In this document: one piece after another, positions 17,001 to 26,722 of the stretch
How the letters are laid out: the number at the start of each line of letters is the position of its first letter
How positions within the stretch are numbered: position 1 is the first letter of the stretch
The notes under the pieces: generated by a model
The model's input: only the letters and a program-made list of their open reading frames with translations
Told to the model about the DNA's origin: nothing
Database searches by the model: none
Source of the DNA: Micromonospora arborensis
Lineage (GTDB): Bacteria > Actinomycetota > Actinomycetes > Mycobacteriales > Micromonosporaceae
Assembly (NCBI RefSeq): GCF_003205615.1
Contig: NZ_PYBV01000030.1
Location: 141,828 to 205,827 of the forward strand
DNA length: 64,000 bases
Direction: 5' to 3'
Made by a program: the position numbers and the translations under genes

Positions 17001-20000
17001 GCAACTTCTCGTTCACCGTCCGGGTGGTCGACTCCTTCGGCCAGGCCGCCACCAGGACGGTCGCCCTCGGCATCACCGCCTCACCGACGCTGACGTTCCC
17101 GCCGCCACCGCCCGGCCAGGTCGGTGTCCCGTACAGCACCCAGCTCACGGTGAACGGCGGAACCGCACCGTTCGTGTGGTCGGTCAGCGCGGGCACGCTG
17201 CCGCCGGGTCTGACCCTGAACCCCAGCACCGGTCTGCTCTCCGGCACCCCCACCACCGAGGGCAGTTCCAGCTTCACGGTGCGGGTCGTCGACGCCGCCG
17301 GCCAGCAGGCGACCGCACCGGTCACCCTGGTGATCACCACCGGACCGCTGGTCGTGACGAAGACCTCGAACGTGAACACCGTGGCGGCCGGCGGGACGGT
17401 GAACTACACGATCAGCGTGACCAACACCGCCGCTGTCGCGCTCAGCGGCGTCACCATCACCGACCCGCTCGGCGGGGTGCTCGACGACGCGGTCTACAAC
17501 GCCGACGCGACCGCCACCTCGGGCACCGTGTCGTTCGTCAGCCCGACCCTGAGCTGGACCGGCAACCTGGCCGCCGGCGCGGCCGTGACCATCAGCTACT
17601 CGGTCACCGTGGCCAGCCCGCCGACCGGCGACCTGATGTTGACCAACACGGTCACCTCGCCCACGCTCGGCACCAACTGCGGCACCGGCAGTCTCGACGC
17701 CCGGTGCACGGTCAACGTTCCGGTCTCCGCGCTCACCATCGTCAAGACGGCGAACAGGACCACCGCGACGCCCGGCGACGTGGTCAGTTACACCATCGCG
17801 GTCACCAACACCGGGCAGGCCACCTACCCGGCCGCCAGCCTCACCGACGCGATGGGCGCGGCACTCGACGACGCGGTCTACAACAACGACGCGGCGGCGA
17901 CGACCGGTGCGGTCTCCTTCAGCTCGCCGAACCTGACCTGGACCGGCGCCCTGGCGGTCGGCGCCAGCGCCACCATCACCTACACGATGACCGTTCGCGT
18001 TCCGGACCCCGGCGACAAGGTCATGACCAACACGGTCAGTTCCGGCAGCCTCGGCAGCAACTGCCCGGCCGCCGCCAACGACTCCCGTTGCACCGCGACC
18101 GTCACCGTGCTGGTGCCCGGCCTGGTCCTGACCAACACCGCGAGCACCGCGAACACGACACCCAACTCCACCGTCGGCTACACGGTCACCATCACCAACA
18201 GTGGGCAGACCGCGTACACGGGGATCAGTGTCGCCACCTCGCTGGCCGGGGTGCTCGGCCGGGCCACGTACAACAACGACGCGACCACCACCGCCGGGGC
18301 GCTCTCGTACACCAGCCCGACCCTGACCTGGACCGGTGACCTCGCGGTCGGCGCGACGGTGACCGTGACGTTCAGCGTGACGGTCAGCCCGGCGACCACC
18401 GGCGACCCGGTGCTGACCAGCGTGGTCTCGTCCTCGGCGGTCGGCAACAACTGCGCCCCCGGCAGCATCGACCCGCGGTGCAGGGCGTCGGTGACCATCC
18501 TCATCCCCGGGCTGACGCTGCTCAAGACGGCGAGCGTGCCGAGCGCGACGCCCGGCGCGGTGGTGGCCTACGAGATCGTGGTGACCAACACCGGCCAGTC
18601 CGCCTACCTCGGGGCGAGCTTCACCGACTCGCTGGCCGGGGTGCTCGACGATGCCGCCTACAACGGCGACGCCACCGCCACCTCCGGGACCGTCAGCTAC
18701 ATTAACCCGACCCTTTCCTGGAGCGGTGACCTTGCCGTCGGCGCATCCGCCACGATCACGTACTCGGTGACCGTCGGCAATCCCGTCACCGGTGACCGGT
18801 CGATGGTCAACCAGTTGGTCTCTCCGACACCGGGTGCCAACTGCGCCACCGGCAGCGTCGACACCCGCTGCTCGGCGACGGTCGCCGTGCTGCTGCCCGG
18901 GCTGACCCTGACCAACACCCCGAGCGCGGCCACCGCCACGCCCGGCGACACCGTCGGCTACACCATCACCATCGCCAACACCGGGGAGACGGCGTACCCG
19001 GCGACGACAAGTGTCACGAACCCGCTGGCCGGCGTGCTCGACGATGCCGTCTACAACTCGGACGCCACGGCCGACAGCGGGACCGTCGACGTGTCCGGGT
19101 CGGTGCTGACCTGGACCGGCGCGCTCGCGGTGGGAGCGACAGCCACCGTTCGCTTCTCCGTGACCGTGCAGAACCCCGACACCGGAAACCGGGTGCTGAC
19201 CTCGACGCTCAGCTCGACGGCGGTCGGCAACAACTGCCCGGCCGGCACGCCCGCCGCGGCCTGCACGGCCACCGTCACGGTGTTGCTGCCCGGGCTGACC
19301 ATCGTCAAGACCGCGGACAGCGCCACCACCGTCCCCGGTGGCGTGGTCACCTACACCATCACCGTGACGAACACCGGTGAGACGGCGTACGCGGCGGCGG
19401 CGTTCACCGACTCGTTGGCCAACCCGCTCAACGACGCCACCTACAACGGTGACGCGACCGCCTCGTCCGGCACGGTCAGCTACGCCTCGCCCAACCTGAG
19501 CTGGGTGGGCGCACTGGGCATCGGCGCCGCCGCGACCATCACCTACTCGATGACGATCCTCGACCCGGACCCGGGCGACAAGTCGATGGTCAACACGGTG
19601 GTCTCCACCACCCCGGGCAGCAACTGCGCGACGGGCAGCAGCGACGCGCGGTGCACCGCCACCGTGCAGGTGCTCGTGCCGGCACTGACCATCACCAAGG
19701 CGGCCAGCGTGCCGACCACCACACCGGGTGCGACCGTCGGCTACACCGTCACCATCAGCAACACCGGGCAGACCGCGTACCCGACGGCGACCGTCACCGA
19801 CGCGCTGACCGGCGTGCTCGACGACGCGGCCTACAACAACGACGTGGTGGCCTCCGCCGGCACGGTCGGCTTCGTCAGCCCCAACCTGACCTGGACTGGA
19901 CCCCTGGCCATCGGCGGATCGGTGACGATCACCTACTCGGTGACGGTGCACGACCCGGTCGCCGGTGACCTGATCCTGACCAATCACGTCAGCTCGACAG

Positions 20001-23000
20001 CAGCGGGCAGCAACTGCCCGACCGTCGGCGGCAGCGACGCCCGCTGCACGGTCAGCGTGCCGGTGGCCCGGCTGCTGATCACCCTCACCCCCGACGTGGT
20101 CACCACCACACCGGGTGGAGTGATCCGGATCGACGCCACCTACACCAATACCGGCAAGGTCCCCTATCAGGGCGTCAGCGTGGAATTCGACGGCAGTGGC
20201 TTCGCCCCCGACGTCGTCGGCAACGGCGACCAGACCGCGTCCTCCGGCACGCTCACCGTCGGCACGACCGGCTCGGTCTGGACCGGTGACATCCCGATCG
20301 GCGCGACCATCTCGCTGAGCGGCAGCCTCACGGTGCTCAACCCCGACCCAGGCGACCTGTTGCTGACCGGTGTGACATTTTCGGACGCCCCGGGCAACAA
20401 CTGCCCGGTGGGCAGCACCGATCCACGGTGCTCGGTCAGCATCGCCGTGCTGGTGCCGGGCCTCGCGCTGGACGTCGTCGCGGACACGACGACCGCCGTA
20501 CCGGGGCAGACCGTCGGTTACACCGTGACGATCAGCAACTCCGGGACCTCGCCGTACACCGGCATCAGTGTGGCCAACTCGCTGGCGGCGGTGCTGGACG
20601 ACGCGACGTACAACGGTGACGCGGTCGCCAGCGCGGGAAGTCTGGCCTTCGCTGACTCCACCCTCACCTGGATTGGCGACCTGGCGGTCGGCGCGGCCGT
20701 CACGATCACTTACTCCGTGGTGGTGCTCTCACCCGATCCGGGCAACAAGGTCATGGTCAACGTCCTGCAGTCCACGGCCGTGGGCAGTTCCTGTACCGCG
20801 ACGGCCCAGGCGTCCGGGTGTAGCTCGACAGTGCTCGTCCTCACCCCGGCGTTGACCATCGCCAAGTCGACGACTGCCACGACGGCACTGCCGGGCAGTG
20901 TGGTGCCCTACACGCTGACCATCACCAACTCCGGGCAGGTCGACTACACCGCGACCAGCGTCCTCGACGACCTGACCGGCGTCCTCGACGACGCCTCCTA
21001 CAACGCCGACGCGAGCGCCTCGGCCGGTACGGTCTCCTACGCCGAACCGGCACTCACCTGGACCGGTGACCTGGCCGTCGGCGCCACGGTGACGGTCACC
21101 TACACCGTGACCGTCGACAATCCAGCCCTCGGCGACGACGTGCTCACCAACGTCGCCAGCTCCGCCGCGGCGGGCGCCAACTGCCCGGTGGGCGGCACCG
21201 ACCCCACCTGCACGGTCACCGTCGCGGTCGTCGAAGCGTCCCAACTGACGTTCGCCAAGACCGCCAGCGTGGCCTCGGCCACCGTCGGATCGGTGGTCAC
21301 GTACACGGTGGTGGTGTCGAACGCCGCGGGCAGCCCGTACCTCGGCGCGACCTTCGATGACTCGCTTGCCGACGTGCTCGGCAACGCCGTCTACAACAAC
21401 GACGCCTCGGCCGGCGGGGTCGGCACCATCGCCTACACCGCCCCGGTGCTCTCCTGGACCGGTGACGTGCCGGCGGTCGGGTCGGTGACCATCACCTACA
21501 GCGTGACGGTGCAGCCGGTCACCGGTGACAACCTGATGGTCAACACCCTGGTCTCCGACTCCGACGGCGGTAACTGTGCCGCCGGCAGCGTCGATCCGAG
21601 GTGCACCACGCGGGTCACCGTGTCGCAGGTGACCATCCTGAACACCGCCGACATGGCCACCGTGCTGCCGGGCGGCACGGTCGTCCTCACCACCACCATC
21701 ACCAACGACGGCGGCACCGCCTACTTCGGCGCGGCCGTCAACCTGGGCGGCGCCAACCTGCTCGACGACGCCGTGCCGATCGGCGACACGGTGACCTCCG
21801 GCGCTCTCGTGGTCGGCCCGGCCGGTCTCACGTGGACCGGTGACCTGCCGGTCGGCGGCGTGGTGACCATCGCCAGCACCTTCCAGGTCCGGAATCCGGA
21901 CCTGGGCGACAAGATCATCACAAGTACGGCCAGCTCGGCGATCCAGGGCAACAACTGCCCGGTCGACGGCACCGATCCGCGCTGCACCGTCCGGGTCGAC
22001 GTGCTGGTGCCGGCCCTGAGCATCGTCAAGGTCGCCAACACGCCCGTCAGCACGCCCGGCGGCATCGTCAGCTACACCATCACCATCAGCAACACCGGCA
22101 CCGCGCCGTACCTGGGCGCCGTGGTCACCGACGACATGAGCGGTGCGCTGGACGACGCGACGTTCGGTGGCGACGCTCTGGCCACCGTCGGCGGTCTGTC
22201 GTACACGGCGCCGACGTTGACATGGACCGGGGATCTCGCGGCCGGGACGAGCGCGGTCGTCACGTACACCATGACGGTGAACAACCCCGACACGGGCGAC
22301 AAGTTGATGGTGAACACTGCTGCCTCGACGGTGGTCGGCAGCACCTGCCCGCCGGCCAGCTCCAACCCGGACTGTTCGGTGCTGGTGCCTGTGCTCACCC
22401 CGGGTCTGGGCATCACCATCACCGCCGGCACGGCCAGCACGGCGCCCGGCGCGCAGGTGGGCTACACCATCGCCATCGTCAACACAGGGCAGACCGCGCA
22501 GACGGGCGTCACGGTGACCAACTCGTTGGCCGGGCTGCTGGACGACGCGACCTACAACGGCGACGCCGTCGCGAGCACCGGCACGGTCACCTTCACCAGC
22601 CCGAACCTACAGTGGTCCGGCACCCTCGCCCCGGGGGCGACGGCCACGGTCACCTACTCCGTGTCGGTAGCCAACCCGGACGGCGGCGATCGGCTCCTGA
22701 CCAGCCGGGTCAGCTCCGCGGCGGCCGGTAGTAGCTGCGTCGTCGACAGCACCAACCCGGCGTGTACGGCCACCGTGACGGTTTCGGTGCTCAGCATCGT
22801 CAACAGCGTGGCCCCGTCGAGCGCGGTGCCCGGCGGCACGGTCCGATTCACCACCACGGCGACCAACACCGGGACGACCCCGTTGACCGCGATCGAGATC
22901 ATGGCCGACTTCGCCGGCTCGGTCGACGACGCCACCTATACCGGCGACGCGGCGGCCTCGACCGGCACTCTGGTCCTGGTGCCGGGTACGGCATCGATCC

Positions 23001-25900
23001 GGTGGACCGGTGACCTGGCGGTCGGTGCGGTGCTCACTGTCACCGGCTCCTTCACGGTGAACAACCCGGACCTGGGCAACCGGATCATGACCTCGGTCGT
23101 CAGCTCCGCCGTACCCGGTAACAACTGCCCGCCCGGCGGCACCGACCCGTTGTGTACGGCGACGACCACGATCCTCATCCCGGCGCTGACCGTTTCGAAG
23201 ACCGCGGACCGGGCCAGCACCGTCCCCGGTGGCATCGTCGGCTACACGATCACCGTCACCAACACCGGCGAGACCCCGTACACCGGTGCCACCGTCACCG
23301 ACGACCTGGCCAACCTGCTCGGCGACGCCACCTACAACGGCGACGCCGTCGCCAGCTCGGGTGTCGTCACCTACGCCGCGTCGACCCTCAGCTGGACCGG
23401 TGACCTGCCGATCGACGGATCGGTCACGATCACCTACACCATCACCGCCGACGATCCGCAGACCGGCGGCCGCGTCCTGGTCAACACGGTCAGCTCCACC
23501 GCCGCGGGCAACAACTGCCCGCCCGGAGGCTCGGATCCGGCCTGCACGGCGACCGTCCAGGTGCTGCTGCCGGCCCTGAGCATCAACAAGCACGCCAACG
23601 TCGGCACCACCACCCCGGGCGGCACGGTGGGCTACACCATCACCGTCACCAACAGCGGGCAGACCGACTACACCGGGGCCACCCTGAGCGACAGCCTCGC
23701 CGCCGTGCTCGACGACGCCACCTTCAACAACGACGCGGTCGCCACCGGCGGCGTGGTGTCGTACGCCGCGCCGACCCTGACCTGGACCGGTGACCTCGCT
23801 GTCGGCGGCAGCGCCGTGATCACCTACTCGGTGGCGGTGCACAACCCCTCCGACGGTGACCGGAGCATGACCAACGCCGTCACCTCCACCACGCCGGGCA
23901 GCAACTGCCCGGCCGGGGGAACCGACCCGGGCTGCACCGTCACCGTCACCGTGCTCATCCCGGCGCTCACCATCACCAACGTCGCCGACGTGGCCACCAC
24001 CACGCCCGGCAGCGTCGTCCGGTTCACTGTCACCCTGACCAACACCGGGCCCACCCCGTACGTCGGCATCCAGGGGACGACCAACCTCGCGAACCGCTTT
24101 GACGACTCCCGGCCCAATGGGGACCAGGTCGCCAGCTCCGGCACGTTGACCGTGGTCGGCACGGTCGTCACCTGGACCGGCGACATCCCGATCGGCGGGG
24201 AAGTCGTCATCACCGGCACGGTCACGGTCAACAACCCGGACACCGGCAACCGGGTCATGGCCAACACCGTCACCAGCAACGCGCCCGGTAGCAACTGCCC
24301 GCCCGCGGCACCCGCTCCCGCCTGCACCGTCAGTGTCGCCGTGCTGCTGCCCGGCCTCGCCATCGACAAGACCGCCGACAACCCCACCGTCACGCCGGGC
24401 GGCACCGTCACGTACACCATCACCGCCACGAACACCGGGGAGACGGGGTACGTCGACACGACGATCACCGACTCGCTCGCCGGCCTGCTCGGTGACGCGG
24501 CCTACAACGCCGACGCCACCGCCAGTTCCGGGGTGGTCTCCTACACGGCGCCGGTGCTGACCTGGCGCGGTGACCTGCCGATCGGCACCGCCGTGACGAT
24601 CACCTACACCCTGACGGTCAGCGACAGCCAGGTCGCTGGTCGCACCCTCGTCAACACGGTCACCTCCGGCGCGCAGGCCAACAACTGCGGGGTCGGCAGC
24701 ACCGACCCGAGGTGCAGCGCCCAGGTCGCCATCCTGATCCCGGGGCTGGGCATCACCAAGGCCGCGGACACCGCCACGGTCACCGCCGGCGGCACGGTCA
24801 CGTACACGATCACGGTCACCAACACCGGGCAGTCGCCGTACACCGGTGCGACAGTCGCGGACTCGCTCACCGGTGTGCTCGACGACGCCGTCTACAACGC
24901 GGACGCCACCGCCAGTTCCGGTGTGGTCTCGTACGCGACGCCGGTGCTGACCTGGACCGGTGATCTCCCGGTCGCGGCGGTCGCGGTGATCACCTACTCG
25001 GTCACGGTGAACTTCCCGAACAACGGGGACCGGACTCTGGTGAACACCGTCAGTTCAAGCACCGTGGGCGCCGACTGCCCGGGATCGTCGGCCTGCACCA
25101 CCACTGTCGCGGTCCGGATCCCCGAACTGAGCATCACCAAGACCGCCGACACCGGCACGGTCGTCGCTGGTGGGACCGTGCGGTACTCGGTGCTGATCAC
25201 CAACAGTGGGCAGGCGCCCTACAGTGGCGCCACCGTCACCGACTCGCTCGTCGACGTCCTCGACGACGCCGTCTACGTCGGCGACGCCGTGACCTCCACG
25301 GGCGTGCTGTCCTACGCGGCCCCGGTGCTCACCTGGACCGGTGACCTGCCGGTCGGCGCCACCGCCGCGATCACCTACAGCGTCGCCGTCAACCAGCCGG
25401 TGTCCGGCGACGGAAACCTGGTCAACACCGTGGCCTCCACCACCCTCGGCAGCACCTGCCCGGCGGGTGGGGGCAACGCGGAATGCACAGCGACGGTCGT
25501 CGTGGCCGCCCAGTCGATCACCCTGTCCGGTCTGCCGGCCGGATTCACCCTGACCGGTCGGCCTCAGCAGGTGGTCGGCCAGCAGGGAGCGGTCACCATG
25601 ACCGTCACCACCAACAGCCCCACGGGGTACGCCGTGACGGTGCGCGGGCTGACGCCCGAACTGGTGGGGGCGAATCCCGTGAACCCGTACACGATCCCGA
25701 TCGAGAACCTGCGGGTGCGGGAGAGCGGCACCAGCGTCTTCCGGGATCTCTCCGATGTGACGCCGGTGGTGGTGCACCGCCAGTCCGGGCCCTCGGCACC
25801 CGGCGGGGACGCGATCAGCAACGACTACGAGGTCAGCATCCCCGCGGTCGTAGCCGACGAGTACTCCACGACGTTGGAGTACGTGGCGATTACCGAGTAA
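14081..25900 (+). CDS. Giant secreted multidomain DUF11-repeat surface protein
   Basis: Up to 3,939 residues. A signal helix (about 66-86, FGVVSTVLATLIAVLNPVVAEA) is followed by an L-type-lectin-like beta domain (about 87-406; GADGMTLVLAAVDP, LGIGFDVFGNY), a DUF11-like unit, an IPT-like unit, two Fn3 domains (about 639-822), three putative-Ig domains (about 827-1087; SLPPGVTxNxSTGLLSGTP) and 21 tandem DUF11 repeats (about 1088-3809). The tail (about 3810-3939) resembles a WxL-like domain: NSPTGYAVTVRG and ending in ADEYSTTLEYVAI. No LPXTG or TM anchor is seen. Every DUF11 repeat ends with two conserved Cys. The start is uncertain: TTG 14081, TTG 14207 or GTG 14240 are all in frame with poor ribosome sites. 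Probable adhesin or surface fibre; ligand unknown. Confidence 0.85.
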   Translation: MTHAHGDGEWLYGEPGSERCGRDERCAYRRDGHDRRRLGPGPLNARTPTRTRRVFSHGGVRRRTAFGVVSTVLATLIAVLNPVVAEAAGTVLFNQPFHNNTPDGLGPIVLPALPASSTTSNFACLTASGNVSTGALHSCATQTDAPGSGKLRLTDATINRTGGLFGATSVPTASGLDMTFNLYQYGNTGGADGMTLVLAAVDPANPAAPATIGQSGGGLGYTGTRTLPGLANGYLGIGFDVFGNYSTTTYQGSGCTDPAFVTASRIPGQVLVRGPGRGTVGYCGLNSTATNGSSPVVPLRANNRAASVVPVEVVINPTTSSFTTDSGLVVAAGRYMVVFRPVGASVSRVLEGPLPAVAAGLYPSPTWLNSNGIPRQLAFGWVASTGSVVDNHEVDNTNVVTFNPVPDLNVTQTSYTGPNPQPGDPVNYTVVPSVAVGANETAPVSMTATTPTGVVPVGAFGSGWVCAAPTGQTVTCTNSNGPFANGTSLPPISVVAIVTGSAVTPSIIQTQSTVTASSIDANPAISTTTVVGTPPATPSGITVSPATSTIAGGVAVTVGGTDIAGATAIEIGTTAQQQAGTPVVLLPCPSGPAAGCFTVNGDGTLSISSMPARSSAATVNVTVVTRGVAAAASYVYTDVPATPAAPTATAGLASATVNWTAPASNGSPITSYVVTPIRNGVAQTPITYDTSTTSRVISGLTLGASYTFTVAAVNSIGTSATSPASNAVVPYAVPGAPTITAASAGDSSARLTWTAPSTGGSPITSYVITPYIGGVAQTPQTFASAATTQTVTGLTPGTAYTFTVTARNAGGAGPPSAQSAPVIPNQSPSLTNPAPPAGEVSVPYSNQLTVNGGTAPFAWSISAGSLPPGVTINASTGLLSGTPTAAGTFDFTVRVLDASSQAATQALSIVIAPLPTLTFPPPPQGQVGIAYSTQLTVNGGTGPFVWSVSAGSLPPGVTLNPSTGLLSGTPTVGGNFSFTVRVVDSFGQAATRTVALGITASPTLTFPPPPPGQVGVPYSTQLTVNGGTAPFVWSVSAGTLPPGLTLNPSTGLLSGTPTTEGSSSFTVRVVDAAGQQATAPVTLVITTGPLVVTKTSNVNTVAAGGTVNYTISVTNTAAVALSGVTITDPLGGVLDDAVYNADATATSGTVSFVSPTLSWTGNLAAGAAVTISYSVTVASPPTGDLMLTNTVTSPTLGTNCGTGSLDARCTVNVPVSALTIVKTANRTTATPGDVVSYTIAVTNTGQATYPAASLTDAMGAALDDAVYNNDAAATTGAVSFSSPNLTWTGALAVGASATITYTMTVRVPDPGDKVMTNTVSSGSLGSNCPAAANDSRCTATVTVLVPGLVLTNTASTANTTPNSTVGYTVTITNSGQTAYTGISVATSLAGVLGRATYNNDATTTAGALSYTSPTLTWTGDLAVGATVTVTFSVTVSPATTGDPVLTSVVSSSAVGNNCAPGSIDPRCRASVTILIPGLTLLKTASVPSATPGAVVAYEIVVTNTGQSAYLGASFTDSLAGVLDDAAYNGDATATSGTVSYINPTLSWSGDLAVGASATITYSVTVGNPVTGDRSMVNQLVSPTPGANCATGSVDTRCSATVAVLLPGLTLTNTPSAATATPGDTVGYTITIANTGETAYPATTSVTNPLAGVLDDAVYNSDATADSGTVDVSGSVLTWTGALAVGATATVRFSVTVQNPDTGNRVLTSTLSSTAVGNNCPAGTPAAACTATVTVLLPGLTIVKTADSATTVPGGVVTYTITVTNTGETAYAAAAFTDSLANPLNDATYNGDATASSGTVSYASPNLSWVGALGIGAAATITYSMTILDPDPGDKSMVNTVVSTTPGSNCATGSSDARCTATVQVLVPALTITKAASVPTTTPGATVGYTVTISNTGQTAYPTATVTDALTGVLDDAAYNNDVVASAGTVGFVSPNLTWTGPLAIGGSVTITYSVTVHDPVAGDLILTNHVSSTAAGSNCPTVGGSDARCTVSVPVARLLITLTPDVVTTTPGGVIRIDATYTNTGKVPYQGVSVEFDGSGFAPDVVGNGDQTASSGTLTVGTTGSVWTGDIPIGATISLSGSLTVLNPDPGDLLLTGVTFSDAPGNNCPVGSTDPRCSVSIAVLVPGLALDVVADTTTAVPGQTVGYTVTISNSGTSPYTGISVANSLAAVLDDATYNGDAVASAGSLAFADSTLTWIGDLAVGAAVTITYSVVVLSPDPGNKVMVNVLQSTAVGSSCTATAQASGCSSTVLVLTPALTIAKSTTATTALPGSVVPYTLTITNSGQVDYTATSVLDDLTGVLDDASYNADASASAGTVSYAEPALTWTGDLAVGATVTVTYTVTVDNPALGDDVLTNVASSAAAGANCPVGGTDPTCTVTVAVVEASQLTFAKTASVASATVGSVVTYTVVVSNAAGSPYLGATFDDSLADVLGNAVYNNDASAGGVGTIAYTAPVLSWTGDVPAVGSVTITYSVTVQPVTGDNLMVNTLVSDSDGGNCAAGSVDPRCTTRVTVSQVTILNTADMATVLPGGTVVLTTTITNDGGTAYFGAAVNLGGANLLDDAVPIGDTVTSGALVVGPAGLTWTGDLPVGGVVTIASTFQVRNPDLGDKIITSTASSAIQGNNCPVDGTDPRCTVRVDVLVPALSIVKVANTPVSTPGGIVSYTITISNTGTAPYLGAVVTDDMSGALDDATFGGDALATVGGLSYTAPTLTWTGDLAAGTSAVVTYTMTVNNPDTGDKLMVNTAASTVVGSTCPPASSNPDCSVLVPVLTPGLGITITAGTASTAPGAQVGYTIAIVNTGQTAQTGVTVTNSLAGLLDDATYNGDAVASTGTVTFTSPNLQWSGTLAPGATATVTYSVSVANPDGGDRLLTSRVSSAAAGSSCVVDSTNPACTATVTVSVLSIVNSVAPSSAVPGGTVRFTTTATNTGTTPLTAIEIMADFAGSVDDATYTGDAAASTGTLVLVPGTASIRWTGDLAVGAVLTVTGSFTVNNPDLGNRIMTSVVSSAVPGNNCPPGGTDPLCTATTTILIPALTVSKTADRASTVPGGIVGYTITVTNTGETPYTGATVTDDLANLLGDATYNGDAVASSGVVTYAASTLSWTGDLPIDGSVTITYTITADDPQTGGRVLVNTVSSTAAGNNCPPGGSDPACTATVQVLLPALSINKHANVGTTTPGGTVGYTITVTNSGQTDYTGATLSDSLAAVLDDATFNNDAVATGGVVSYAAPTLTWTGDLAVGGSAVITYSVAVHNPSDGDRSMTNAVTSTTPGSNCPAGGTDPGCTVTVTVLIPALTITNVADVATTTPGSVVRFTVTLTNTGPTPYVGIQGTTNLANRFDDSRPNGDQVASSGTLTVVGTVVTWTGDIPIGGEVVITGTVTVNNPDTGNRVMANTVTSNAPGSNCPPAAPAPACTVSVAVLLPGLAIDKTADNPTVTPGGTVTYTITATNTGETGYVDTTITDSLAGLLGDAAYNADATASSGVVSYTAPVLTWRGDLPIGTAVTITYTLTVSDSQVAGRTLVNTVTSGAQANNCGVGSTDPRCSAQVAILIPGLGITKAADTATVTAGGTVTYTITVTNTGQSPYTGATVADSLTGVLDDAVYNADATASSGVVSYATPVLTWTGDLPVAAVAVITYSVTVNFPNNGDRTLVNTVSSSTVGADCPGSSACTTTVAVRIPELSITKTADTGTVVAGGTVRYSVLITNSGQAPYSGATVTDSLVDVLDDAVYVGDAVTSTGVLSYAAPVLTWTGDLPVGATAAITYSVAVNQPVSGDGNLVNTVASTTLGSTCPAGGGNAECTATVVVAAQSITLSGLPAGFTLTGRPQQVVGQQGAVTMTVTTNSPTGYAVTVRGLTPELVGANPVNPYTIPIENLRVRESGTSVFRDLSDVTPVVVHRQSGPSAPGGDAISNDYEVSIPAVVADEYSTTLEYVAITE
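17341..25507 (+). repeat. 21 tandem DUF11-repeat units (about 390 bp each)
   Basis: In-gene array encoding 21 units of about 130 residues. Each shows a T(P/A)G..V.YT..(V/I)(T/S)N(T/S)G core, LDDA.YN.DA, LTWTGDL..G, (D/V)GD..(M/L).N and a final N(N/S)CP.g..DPRCT. Units 8, 12, 15 and 18 are divergent versions lacking the YN.DA segment. This divergence suggests an old array rather than recent amplification. Confidence 0.85.
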
Positions 25901-25916
25901 CAGCCTGAGGAGCATC

Positions 25917-26657
25917 ATGCGAAGGATTCCTGTCCTGGCGACCGTACTGGCCGCCTGGGTGCTGGCCGGGCCGGCGATCTCCCCGGCGCACGCGTCGGCC
26001 CCGACGCCGAGGTCTCTCGCGTCGGCCCCGACGCCGTGGTCTCTCGCGTCGGCCCCGACGCCGAAACCGTCCGCGGTGGCCTCGCCGGACGGGCCGTTGC
26101 TCAGCATCACGGTGGACGACGGTCGGACCGAGGTCGCCGCCGGCGACGAGTTGACCTACCGACTCACCGTGCGCAATCTCGGCGCCAGCAAGGTGGCCGA
26201 CATCAAGGTCTCACAGAGCCTGCCGACCGGGTTGACTCTCGTCTCCGCCGACCGTGGGGGCAAAGCCCGCGACGGCGCGGTCACCTGGGCCACCGATCTC
26301 AAGGTGGGTCAGGAGTCGACCTTCACCACCGTGGCCCGGGTCGGTGAAACGCCGAAGGAGGTGCTGCGACTCGCCACGGTCGCCTGTGCCACCGCCAAGG
26401 GCGGTACGAAGCCACTCGTCTGCGCGACCCACTCCGACCTGCTTCCGGCCGGCGCGGTCGCCCCGCCCGCCAAGGACGCCGGCGTCTCCTGGCTCTGGTC
26501 CGCGGGTGCGGCGGTGGCGCTGCTCGGCATCGGTCTGGGTGCGTTCGTCCTGCTCCGCCGCTACCGCCGGCGCCCGGTCGTACCCGCACACGCCCACTCG
26601 GCGTCCCGCCCGGCCGAGAGCACCGACCGGATGGCCGACGCGGTCAGTATGGATTGA
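25917..26657 (+). CDS. Small membrane-anchored DUF11-type surface protein
   Basis: A 246-residue secreted and anchored protein. A signal peptide (RRIPVLATVLAAWVLAGPAI, cleavage near AHA) is followed by a low-complexity linker of 9-residue repeats, a DUF11/CARDB-like Ig domain (about 60-155; ELTYRLTVRNLGASKVADIKV) and a C-terminal TM helix (about 193-212, WSAGAAVALLGIGLGAFVLL) with a basic RRYRRRP stop signal. Two Cys occur in the Ig domain (VACATAKG and LVCATH). The ATG at 25917 lies 16 bp after the giant gene stop with GAGGAG upstream, so the two are an operon. It may be the membrane receptor or tether for the giant protein (inference). Confidence 0.8.
   Translation: MRRIPVLATVLAAWVLAGPAISPAHASAPTPRSLASAPTPWSLASAPTPKPSAVASPDGPLLSITVDDGRTEVAAGDELTYRLTVRNLGASKVADIKVSQSLPTGLTLVSADRGGKARDGAVTWATDLKVGQESTFTTVARVGETPKEVLRLATVACATAKGGTKPLVCATHSDLLPAGAVAPPAKDAGVSWLWSAGAAVALLGIGLGAFVLLRRYRRRPVVPAHAHSASRPAESTDRMADAVSMD
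25992..26066 (+). repeat. 27-bp tandem repeat encoding ASAPTPxSL linker
   Basis: Three copies (the third partial) of a 27-bp unit beginning GCGTCGGCCCCGACGCCG, coding ASAPTPRSL, ASAPTPWSL and ASAPTPKPS. It lies just after the signal peptide of the small DUF11 protein. Near-identity at DNA level points to recent slippage. Confidence 0.85.
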
Positions 26658-26722
26658 GCGAGCATGTGCCCGGTGGCCGCCGAGGTGCGGTCACCGGGCC
26701 GGGGCCTGGCGTACGGGGCCGA

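Noticed and set aside
17081..19987. 968-codon open frame antisense to the giant DUF11 gene
   Set aside because: Translation is Gly/Arg/Val/Asp-rich with no domain, start or ribosome site; it mirrors the repetitive codons of the real gene on the other strand. Several similar antisense frames in 20729-26110 have the same cause.
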